From positions 17,639,401 through 17,703,400 of the forward strand of contig NC_087082.1 in NCBI RefSeq assembly GCF_026151205.1: a stretch of DNA of 64,000 nucleotides, written 5' to 3'. Position 1 is the stretch's first letter, and each line of letters starts with the position of its first letter. Under the pieces are notes generated by a model. The model saw only the letters and a program-made list of their open reading frames with translations. It was not told where the DNA came from and made no database searches. A program made the position numbers and the translations under genes. Source of the stretch: Bolinopsis microptera. Taxonomy: Eukaryota; Ctenophora; Tentaculata; Lobata; Bolinopsidae. Positions 27,601 through 39,600 of this stretch are shown here, one piece after another.

Positions 27601-30600
27601 GTCGTCATCATGTTCCGAGTAGGTTGGTTCATCAGGGTCTGATTCAAGTCCAGATTGCAACTGTATCTTTTGCTGATCGGTCTCTCTTTAGGTGGTCTTT
27701 TTATCATAAGCGTGTTTAGTGCTCCTTTTTCTAGATCTTTCTCCGTGGATTTGCTGCTCCTGTTTAAGACAGTGTAGCTTCCCTCCGCATAGTCACCATT
27801 AGCTGCTGCTTCACTTGACTCTAGCTTTACTTTATCAATCGTGCTGTTATGGATAGAAGTCATGTTCCGAGTAGGTTGGTTCGTCAGGGTCTGATTCAAG
27901 TCCAGATTACTGCTGTATATTGAAGATCCTTCTTTGGGTGGCGTGTCACTCTTTATCAGATTAATTTCCCCTCTTCTATCCAGGTCAGTATCTTTAGGTA
28001 CAATCTTTTTCTTGTCTGACTCCTCAGTAACTGCTTCCTCGCTTAAATCAAGTTTATCTTGACTAGATGTGCTGCACTTTTCCTCAGATGTGCTGTACTT
28101 TTCCTCAAATGTGCTGCACTTTCCTTCAGATGTGCTGCACTTTTCCTCAGATGTGCTACACTTTTCCTCAGATGTGCTGCACTTTTCCTCAGATGTGCTG
28201 CACTTTTCCTCAGATGTGCTGCACTTTTCCTCAGATGTGCTGCACTTTTCCTCAGATGTGCTGCACTTTTCCTCAGATGTGCTGCACTTTTCCTCAGATG
28301 TGCTGTACTTTTCCTCAGATGTGCTGCACTTTTCCTCAGATGTGCTGCACTTTTCCTCAGATGTGCTGTACTTTTCCTCAGATGTGCTGCACTTTTCCTC
28401 AGATGTGCTGCACTTTTCCTCAGATGTGCTGCACTTTTCCTCAGATGTGCTGTACTTTTCGTCAGATGTGCTGTTTTGGTGCTTTGAAGGATTCTTCAAA
28501 CTAGCTATGTCATCATATTCATACATATCGGACTTGGTTTCATCGTCAGAATATGTTTCAGCAGCTTTTTCTTTACTCGGACAATGTACGTCTATTTTCT
28601 TGTCAGCTACGCTGATTGACATGCTCGTGATGTAATGGTTTCGGTTCTCTGACTTTTTCATGGATTCGTCTATGGTTACTGGATTTTCCCTACTATTTTT
28701 CGGATTTTCAGTGCAAGGAAACGTCTCTTTGACAGTGCAGCGTTTCTGCGCTTTAATCTTAACGATTATAAACACTATAACAGCAGCAATTAATGCAGAT
28801 ACCGATATTCCTATTACGATCTTCAATTTTTTGGACCTTCTTTCATCTTTAAGATCTTGACGACTAGCATTATTTATCACTTGCAGTGAATCTACGATTT
28901 CCATCTCTGTGGGAGCCATCTGTACTGTATCGTTTTCTGTTCTATCCATTCCTTGTAAATTCTCGACATGTTTGCTATCCGGATATTGTTCTTTAACACA
29001 TTTATAGTTTAAACGATGTTTTATCTCTTTGCGAAGGTTCTGATAGATTTTCCATCTTTTTTCATACACGTTCCAAGGGTTCTCATTTGGCGATGGAATG
29101 AAATCTATATTCTCAAAGTCATTAGACTTACACTCATCTGTTAGCTCAAGGAATGCCTGAACAACCTCCCTTTGTCTTATCATCCAGTCTACCTGAACAC
29201 CTATCATGGCTCTGATACTTCTGTCATTTGACGTTACGTCCAGTTGTTGCAGATTCTTTATTTTGTCTAATTCCTTTTCAAGCTGATTCGCCATTACGTT
29301 ATCTGATAAGAGTGTTTCAACTTTCGTTACAATGTTCTTCTGATCTCCAATCATCTCATTTGCTCTCAACCTCAAAGTGTTCCTTGCGATATCGAGCTGA
29401 CCACTACCATTATCTTCTCGTTCATAGCTCTCAGTCACTATTACTAAAGCAAAAAACCACAAAAGTGTACTACTCATACGAAACGAAATCAAAGCCCGGA
29501 TAAAAATTATCGTTCCTCAGTTAACGTTGAAGGTACAACTGCTTCCGTAAAATAAAGACGTGTAAATGTGTAAAGGTACGTTACTGCTGAACCTTTACCT
29601 AGTATTTCATTTATAAAAGTATTGAACATGCTGTACTTATCGTTAAATTTCGATCTTGCGAGTTAATATGTTACTTGTTACTAAATTCTCAAGGTAAGTT
29701 CGATATAATTAGTTACACATCTTAACTAGAAGCTCAGTAGATAGTGCTACATATGAGGGAGTCTCTTGCGCAATATGAATTCCCCAGCATGTTAGTGAAT
29801 AGTGGCTTATTACTACTATTAGAAAATACCTCGTGTAGAAAATGTAAATTGTTCAGACTGTCAGTCTGTGGTTCAGTATTTAACTACTGAGTAAGGTTTA
29901 TATTATTTGTATGTTCTTTGTTCACAGAACTGAGAAGCGCAGTGATCCGAGACACACTGCTTTTGATAACTGCACTCAAAATAGGACAAAGGTATAAGAC
30001 AATTTGAGAACAAAAAATGAGAATGAAATAATTTCTTTGAAATAATAATGGCAATCATAGAATCATCTCTAAAACAATTAAATACTCTATGGATATTCGT
30101 TACACGAGCGGAGATAAATCGTTCCCGTATTATAATCAACAATCTAATTTTTTCTTCATACTGCAAGTTTTTATTTCTGCCCTGACACAAATCGATAAAT
30201 GTGATCCAACAAAAATTTCTCTACATTGTCCCTTGTTACAGAAACATATTTCAACATTCAACTTTTCGTAAGTTGTTGAGAATGCAAAGGAGTGCTGTTT
30301 GCTCACTTCTTTATCGTAATAGATACACACAGAGATTACATGCTGATTTTTGCCTGAAACATGATTTTGACATTCATTATTTTGTGATTAAATCATTATA
30401 TCCATTAGGTCGACGATTATTTACACAGATCTCACTCTGATATAAAAACCTAAGTTTGAAACATATTTCACAGCTCTGCAATTCGCAATTCTTCATTTGT
30501 ATTGTCCTTACTTACCTCCAACTCTCCAAGTGAAGTTGTAGCCTCCCCCTAGCTTCTCAATTCTCCCTCTATTTGGTATTGATCTTCAGCACCCTCTCCT

Positions 30601-33600
30601 TCACCTAAAGCGTCACTGTTACTGTCTGTTGTATCATAGTCTAGTCCAGAGTCTGTTTCTAGCAAAACTGTCGTCATCATGTTCCGAGTAGGTTGGTTCG
30701 TCAGGGTCTGATTCAAGTCCAGATTGCAACTGTATCTTTTGCTGATCGGTCTCTCTTTAGGCGGTCGTTTTATCATAAGCGTGTTTAATACTCCTTTTTT
30801 TAGATCTTTCTCTGTGGATTTGCTGTTCCTGTTTAAGACAGTGTAGCTTCCCTCCGCACAGTCATCATTAGCTGCTGCTTCACTTGACTCTAGCTTTACT
30901 TTATCAATCGTGCTGTACTCTTCCACGAGGATCTCCTCGATAGAAGTCATGTTCCGAGTAGGTTGGTTCGTCAGGGTCTGATTCAAGTCCAGATTACTGC
31001 TGTATATTGAAGATCCTTCTTTGGGTGGCGTGTCACTCGTTATCAGATTCATTTCCCCTGTTTTATCCAGGTCGGTATCTTTAGGTACAATCCTGTTCTT
31101 GTCTGACTCCTCAGTAACTGCTTCCTCGCTTAAATCAAGTTTATCTTGACTAGATGTGCTGCACTTTTCCTCAGATGTGCTGCACTTTTCCTCAGATGTG
31201 CTGCACTTTTCCTCAGATGTGCTGCACTTTTCCTCAAATGTGCTGTACTTTTCCTCAGATGTGCTGCAATTTTCCTCAGATGTGCTGCACTTTTCCTCAG
31301 ATGTGCTGCACTTTTCCTCAAATGTGCTGCACTTTTCCTCAGATGTGTTGCACTTTTCCTCAAATGTGTTGTCATCTTTGTCTGCAACAGAGGTCTTTGT
31401 TGATCCCTGCTTAGGTTGTAATTTCACTATAGCTAGATGACAGCTGTATTGTGTTTCTAGCGGCCTCTCTTCCTCCCCTTTTAAGTCAGTATCTACTTTC
31501 GAATAATTTGTATCTTCTTTCTTTAGATCTTGATCTTTGTCAGCTTGTATTTTGTGTAGGTTCCTCTGATGTTCTAAGATTTTGAGAGGGGTTTTGGGAT
31601 AGATTTCATCGTAGAGAGGTTCTCCCTCCTCGTTATCTTCAGAAATCCAGACTTCATATTTTCTGAGAGGAGAAGTTGATGATTTTTTGTCTAGTCGCTG
31701 TATCAAGGTTTGGTTCAGATCTACATTGCAACTGTATTGTCTTTCCAGTCCGGGTCTTTCTTTTGATTGTCTGGTTAGGTCCAGTCTGGTTGTTGCAAAT
31801 GTCGAGTACCTTCCATCTTCTTCCTTATCAACTGATCCTAATGCGCCTCTTTGCTTGGCTTTACTAATTGTGTCATACTCACAGTTAGTTTCATCCGCTG
31901 GTACGACAGTATTTCTGTCCACGGGTATGACTGTTGTATAAGTGTAACTCACTTTACTGCTACATGGTTTGTGAAGGACACAACAGTTTCCTTCCTCATC
32001 TGTTGCCTGATCTTTGTTGGACAGAGTATTGCACTGTAAATCACTTCCATTTTTTCCGCCAGTTTTAGGAGGTTCTTTAATGTCTAGTTCTTCGTAGAGA
32101 GGACACTCTTCATCTTCTTTGGCATTTTGCTTTGCATTTTCAACAGACACTACATTTTTAAAGTTAACTTTCTTCGTTGGGGGTCTTTTGCCTTTGTTAC
32201 GGCTCCCAGACGACGCATCTCCTACTCCAGTAGGTTCTGCACTGGGTGCCGCTGATTTAGGTGGAACACTTTGATGACGAGAGGACCGTTTGACTATGTT
32301 TATGTGATACCTTGATCTCAGGATAAAGTAAAGAGCGAGAGACAATAATATGAAGATGGTCAATGTGGTCACTGAGGTTGCCATTATTATTGGTAATTTG
32401 TCTGTCGAAACTGAAGATGATGCGTTGTGATCCCTTTCTTCTGCCATGTTGCTTGCATCTCCATCACAGATGATCTCATTCAGTTTCAGCACGTTTGCTG
32501 TGAACTGAAGATAGAAGTTCCAACATTTCTCATAATCGGTCCATGGAAAATTCGGTGTATCATCTTTACAATCTTTGAAGTCACTGTCATTGAGGTAGTT
32601 CTGGCTGATATTGAGATAAAGAACATTTTCAACTGTACGATGTTGATAGATCATCCAGTCTACGTGCTTTTTCATCACAGCGACCAAATTTCTTTTGTCG
32701 GAATTTTTTATTGTCTGTATTTTTGCCCTCATTTCCTCCCTTTTATTTATTAAAATGCGCAAGGTGCTATTTTGCTCGTCTATCAAAGCTGCCCAAGCAA
32801 TTATCTTATTTTGGATGCCTAATATCTCTTCTGTCCTGTCGATGAGAGCACCTTTACCATTGTCTAAAGAAGAAGCAAAACTCACCAGCACCACTAAAAG
32901 CAAGGCCACAACAAACATTCGGTTACAATTACACATATTTACGAAACGTATACGGAGTAGCTCGAACTGCTTCCTCTGCCCCGACTGAGAGTTATGTTGT
33001 AATGTTGGTCACTCAGCTCATTATACAGTTTGACTTGCTGTACCCTGCTTAGTTCAACAGAGTTATACACATGAAGTGACATCATTATAGTGGTTTACTG
33101 GTATCCTACTCATTTACTACTAACTCTGTGATTCTGTAGTAAACTACGTGACGGTACGATGACACCCTGACTGCTGACATTAGCAGCTTTAGATTGTAGT
33201 GTGGTATTCTTCTGTTTCTGGATGTCACTGCGTTTACTATTGTTTAATAACAGCGAGAGGGTATAAACTGGGTGTAAAGTGAATTGTATGGAAATTGGAA
33301 ATCGGGATATTCAGAATACGGTATCAAAACTTGGCCAAAGAGTGTGATATATATTGAATTTTTAGTAAGAATCTCGTATGTCAATGACACTTGATAATTT
33401 GTAAAGTTCTAAGCTGAAAAAAGCTGAATAGTCAATTGTTATATTGATTGAGCCTGTCAATAGAATGCACGGAGTAAATTTTTGAATACCTATTTTAAAG
33501 AATTTTTAACAATTTAGGTAGTGTTCGTAATTTCCTTGTTATTTGTGATACTTTTATAGAAGAAATGATAGGAACAAAGTTAGGCAAAACTGTAAAAATC

Positions 33601-36600
33601 ATTTAAAAACATCCAAAATTCAATCCATTTAATTATTTATCACACAAGCGAAATAATACTATAATACGAAGTATGGCATCAGATTTATAAAAAGTAAGCA
33701 CACGATACTGTCTTTAATGATTGACATTCTCTATCAAATATCTGTTCCTATCTCAATCAAATCAAAAAAATATATGATTTACATCGTCCCTTTTTAATTA
33801 TGCATAGCAAAACTTCAATTTCCAAATTGTTGTAGGTTTATTGGGATTCAAATGAGTGCTGTTTGCTTTCTTCTGTATAGTAATCAACTCGCAGATCCGA
33901 TTTTGATATTCGCCTGAAACATGAACGGTTCATTACTATGTGATCAAATTTCAAACTTAAATTTCAACTGATTTATGAACTTATCTACTGAAGTTCCAAA
34001 CAAATTTTACACTCTAGTCTCCACTCAAACAATGTTGATGATTGTTACTGATTCAAATTATCCCTACTTACCTTCTGTTAAACTCTGACATAACTTCTGC
34101 TCAATTCGTCTGGTCTCCAGCACCCTCCTCCTCAATTAAAGCGTCACCGTCTGTTGTATCACAGTCTAGTCCGGTGTCTGTTTCTAGCAAAACTCTCGTT
34201 ATCATGTTCAAAGTAGGTTGGTTCGTCAGGGTCTGATTCAAGTCCAGATTGCAACTGTATCTTTTGCTGATCGGTCTCTCTTTAGGCGGTCGTGTTATCA
34301 TAAGCGTGTTAAGTACTCCTGTTTCTATATCTTTCTCTGTGGATTTACTGTTCCTGTTTAAGACTGCGTAGCTTCCCTCCGCATAGTCACCATTAGCTGC
34401 TGCTTCACTTGACTCTAGCTTTACTTTATCAATCGTGCTGTACTCTTCCACGAGGATCTCCTCTATAGAAGTCCTCATCAATTCTTGGTCAGGTTGCAGT
34501 TTCAAGGTGTGGTTCAGTGCTAGATTACAAGTGTATTGTGTTTCTAGTGGTTTCTTGTCTGCTATTAATATTCCAGTCTCGTTCATTAATGATAGACTAG
34601 ACTGTCCTACTTCTAATTCTCCCTTCTCATCCACAGCACTACCACCTTCTTCAGTCAGACAGAATGTGTCGTACTCTCCCTCAATCTCCCTCCCCTCTTC
34701 TGGTGCTACTTCTTCAGCCAGGCAGAACGTGTCGTACTCTCCCTCCTCCTCCTCTGCAGGCTGATCTTCGTGAGCTAGAGTGTTGTACACATTGCTCTGA
34801 TCTTGTTTGGGAGGTTCTTTGAGGCACATTTCGTCGTAGAGAGGATCCTCTTCTTGGTCATGGGTGTAATCAACTGTGTTGGTTAATGGTCCTGTCTTCT
34901 GACTTCCGCTCGCTATCCCTTCAACTCCAGTAGGTTCTGTTTCTCTTTTAGCAGAAAGACTTTTGAGCCGAAAAGATCGTCTGACTATGCGGTATCTTGA
35001 TCTCATGATGAGGTAGAGGGCGAGAGAGGCTATGAGGATGAGAAATACGGGAACGGAGATTCCCAGTATGATAACTAATGATTTATCAAATATATTATCT
35101 GTCGAATCATCTTCTGAGCTATCTTCGTCGTCCTCATCGTTTGAATCATTTTCATCGTCACTATCCTCTGTTTCACTGTCATCTGTTCCATTTTTATCAT
35201 TCATTTGCTCGAGTTGCGAGATACAGCAGCTCTGATAATAATCCCAATATGTAACGTATGTAGACCACATATCTTGGCTCCATTTCGATAAATCAGAGGG
35301 AAGTTCAGCCAAAACCTTCTGATAGCAAGTTGAAATATTGCTACTATGATTTTGTGAAAGATTTTCTATATGTTGGCACTGTTCTTTCATATATCCTTGG
35401 TGATCCAACATAATCTCTCCTGCCCTTCTTAGCTGCCTTATCTGGGTTCCACCTATGAGATATCCATTATCCAGATATATCTTTGTAGCCCCTATCTTAG
35501 TCCTTGATGTGTAGATTCCACTGTTCATGTCTTTTTCTTTTGTAAGGTAGATTAAATTGTCTTGTGCCAAAATCATCTCTTTTGAATTTATCTTTAATAC
35601 ATCTTTTGCATCATCAAAGGTTATTACTGCCGATCGACCGATAATTGTCTCAGCTGCAATTACCATAATTATAAACAAGAAGTTTATAAGCATTTCGTAA
35701 TACTAACACTGTAACCAGCAAACAAACAGAGAAAGTGCAATGTAACGTATTCCAACATGCTATCCTTTTTACTCATCTCACAGTTCAGTTTGGGATCACA
35801 TGGTGTCTACCTGGTTACTCCGACAACACTGCACCCTGATGTACTAACCCTGGTGTATTTATACTTCTCAATACATGACACGTTGTGTGGGCAGTATTGT
35901 TAGTGATTACTCACGTTGTTATGGTGATGTGTTACTCACTCACGTTGTTATGTAATCTACTTCAGCATTACTTCATCTGATTGCAGGTAACTGTGTTACG
36001 TGGGGTGTACACTGTTTTGTATTATGAACACTGATAGTAATTATTATATTTTTCGGTTGATTTGTAATTTAAGATGTACAGGTACCAAGCACTAAGTCGG
36101 AAATAAAACAGGCATTTTTCAAATTCAAATGTAATCAACCTACTGCTTGAGTATTCACAAATAAAATATTTCTCATCTAAATTGGGACGGGAAATATCGG
36201 GAATGTAAGATTTAAATTGGTCAGTGCTAATGTTGATTTGCCTTGCGTGCCCAGTTATAATGCAGTTATTAAATTGAAATTAGAATCGTTATTGATATCT
36301 AGAGAAACCGCAATATTTCATTATTGCTCCCTCAAATGTAATGTAAATTAATATAAATTGCTACAATCATGTATAAATAATAGGTACACAAAACAATCTT
36401 TTGGAATTTCATCAGTTCTTTTCATACGTAAATCAAGGAAAATTAAGAACTGTCTCTTGAACACATGATAATTTCTACATGAGAGTTAATACTCTAATAC
36501 TCTAATAATACTCTAATGTTTGTAGAGCTAAAAAGAGCTTCTTCTCGTATTATGTTGTTGATTTGCACTGATAGAGTGTTGCATCAGTCACAGCCGTTCA

Positions 36601-39600
36601 TCTGGAAGAAAGATCGTCTTACTACGCGATATCTTGATCTCATGATAAAGTAAAGAGTTAGAGACGTTACGAGGATGAAACATATCGGAACGGAGATTCC
36701 AAGTATCATTGATAATTTATCTGATTTTGGCCCTTTATCCGTATCACGGATATAATCTTTGAGCTCTGTTTCTTTGAAATGAAGATACAGATCCCAACTC
36801 TTATCATAGTTGATCCAGGTACCTTGCTCATCTGTTATCTTATCTCTGAAGTTCTGCCATTTCTCAGCATATCTCAGATACATATCCCTGTCCTGATCCC
36901 CTGATATGTTTTTGATGTGATCATTTTGATGTATCATCCAAAGTATTTGCTTCTTCATCGCGATTCTGATAAAGGAATTGTTGGTTCTATCGTTATTGGC
37001 TCCCTCAATCATCTTCGCCATTTCATCTCCCTTTGATCTTAGTTGGTTCAAATTGATCCTCGATGCATCCAACATTTTCTTTTGGATATCCAAGATTTCT
37101 TCCGTCCTGTTGACGAGTGTTTCTTTAGCATTTTCTAAAGAAATAGAACTAAAAACATATCTACAGACTGAAATTCTCGCCAGAACCACAAATAGAAAGC
37201 TTAGAACTAACATCCAGTTTCAACTAGTAGACACACATACAATACTCGAATACAATACGGTATAACAAGAACTACCCTATCTTTAGACTAAAGACTAATG
37301 ATGTAATCTTACTGTTATACAGTGTAACACCCCTGTTTTCAGTACTTTCAAATTAAATCACACCCAGGTTTAGATTACGGACCAGATGGAACTAGCTACG
37401 GTGCTTCAATCCTGATAGAAAAGGCCATGGATCCCAGACAAGATGTTATACTTGCTCTAAAAATGAACGGTGAGAACCTGTTAATGTACACTTAATACCC
37501 ATGTATACGAAGTAGTGGGTATAGTGTGAAGGTAGACTAATCCATATTCATATTTTACCAACACAGTTATGTAACCCAGGAAGATACAACGTGTCTATTT
37601 AGTATAATTACTAATCATATTTTAATTAACTAATTAATTGGTTTTACAGGAGAGGAGCTGCCACGAGACCACGGTTACCCAGTCAGACTGGTAGCCCCGG
37701 GAGTGGTGGGAGCTCGTAACGTGAAGTGGGTAGGCAGTATTACTCTGAGTGAGGTGGAGAGTTTTAGTCACTGGCAGAGGAGAGACTACAAGGGTGGGTA
37801 ATGAGTGTAGTGTTGGTAAAGGTGTAGTAAAGGTGTAGTAAAGGTGTAGTAAAGGTGTAGTAAAGGTGTAGTGTTGGTAAAGGTGTAGTAAAGGTGTAGT
37901 AAAGGTGTAGTGTTGGTAAAGGTGTAGTAAAGGTGTAGTAAAGGTGTAGTGTTGGTAAAGGTGTAGTAAAGGTGTAGTGTTGGTAAAGGTGTAGTAAAGG
38001 TAAAGGTGTAGTAAAGGTGTAGTAAAGGTGTAGTAAAGGTGTAGTAAAGGTGTAGTAAAGGTGTAGTAAAGGTGTAGTAAAGGTGTAGTAAAGGTGTAGT
38101 AAAGGTGTAGTGTTGGTAAAGGTGTAGTAAATGTGTAGTATTGGTAAAGGTGTAGTAAGGTGTAGTGTTGGTTAAGGTGTAGTAAAGGTGTAGTAAAGTG
38201 TAGTAAGGTGTAGTAAGGGTGTAGTAAAGGTGTAGTAAAGGTGTAGTAAAGGTGTAGTAAAGGTGTAGTAAAGGTGTAGTAAAGGTGTAGTGTTGGTAAA
38301 GGTGTAGTAAATGTGTAGTTTAGTAAGGTTGTAGTGTTGGTAAAGGTGTTTGTAGTAAGGTGTAGTGTTGGTAAAGGTGTAGTAAAGGTGTAGTAAAGGT
38401 GTAGTAAAGGTGTAGTGTTGGTAAAGGTGTAGTCAAGGTGTAGTAAAGGTGTAGTAAAGGTGTAGTAAAGGTGTAGTATTGGTAAAGGTGTAGTAAAGGT
38501 GTAGTAAAGGTGTAGTATTGGTAAAGGTGTAGTAAAGGTGTAGTAAAGGTGTAGTGTTGGTAAAGGTGTAGTAAAGGTGTAGTAAAGGTGTAGCATTGGT
38601 GTAGTATTGGTAAAGGTGTAGTAAAGGTGTAGTAAAGGTGTAGTGTTGGTAAAGGTGTAGTAAAGGTGTAGTAAAGGTGTAGCATTGGTTAAGGTGTAGT
38701 AAGGTGTAGTGTTGGTTAAGGTGTAGTAAAGGTGTAGTAAAGGTGTAGTAAAGGTGTAGTAAGGGTGTAGTAAAGGTGTAGTAAAGGTGTAGTATTGGTA
38801 AAGGTGTAGTAAGGTGTAGTGTTGGTTAAGGTGTAGTAAGTATTACATTGATAGACAGTTGTATACAGGTGTGTTACAATTGTAAAAACTGCAGCTGTGT
38901 GTTTGGTAAGGTTGAGTGCATTGTTGAGTTAAAGGTGTAGTCTATTTGGTAAATTCGTAATAGGTTGTATTTTCGTGTTAATTGTTGTATAAAGTGTTAT
39001 AAGTTTAGTAAGTTGTAGTAACATGTTAGTATTGGAAAGTGTAGTATAAAGGTTAATAGTATTGGTTAGTTATAATAGGTAGTAGTACAGGTTAAGTAAA
39101 AGTTGTAGTAAAAGGTTGTGTTATGTAAAGTGTAGTGAATGTTGTAGTTAAAGGTGTAGTATTGGTAAAGGAGTAGATGAAGTGTTAGTGATTGTTAAGG
39201 TGTTAGTAAAGGTGTAGTAAAGGTGTAGTAAGGTGTAGTAAAGGTGTAGTAAGGGTTGTAGTAAAGGTGTAGTAAGGGTGTAGTAAAGGTGTAGTAAAGG
39301 TGTAGTGTTGGTAAAGGTGTAGTGAATGTGTAGTAAAGGTGTAGTATTGGTAAAGGTGTAGTAAGGTGTAGTGTTGGTTAAGGTGTAGTAAAGGTGTAGT
39401 AAAGGTGTAGTAAAGGTGCAGTAAAGGTGTAGTAAAAGTGTAGTAAGGTGTAGTGTTGGTAAAGGTGTGTAGTAAAGGTGTGGAGTCTGGTGGGGAGGTG
39501 AGTCATATTGTTATTCTTGACACGTGATAGTGATTCTGGAGTTGATTGATTTATAGCTGTCACGTAAGTAATAATAATATACCTCATCTCTCCACCAGAA

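Noticed and set aside
28059..28635. Long plus-strand open frames with repeated MCCTFPQ, LRCAALF or HFSSDVL
   Set aside because: By-products of the 21-bp repeat in family gene 4; a period divisible by three keeps all frames open. The minus-strand frame continues into unique conserved sequence on both sides, the plus frames do not. The same applies near 25277-25570 and 31146-31440.
21109..35693. Classical ITAM or ITIM calls in the receptor tails
   Set aside because: Individual YxxI/L and YxxP motifs are clear, but paired motifs are mostly separated by more than 12 residues and no strict (I/V/L/S)xYxx(L/V/I) inhibitory consensus dominates. I describe them as tyrosine motifs only.
37634..38685. 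Minus-strand 320- and 121-codon frames of Leu/Tyr/Thr/His repeats
   Set aside because: They read through the 11-bp minisatellite and even the SUOX exon 9 antisense. No non-repeat coding signature.
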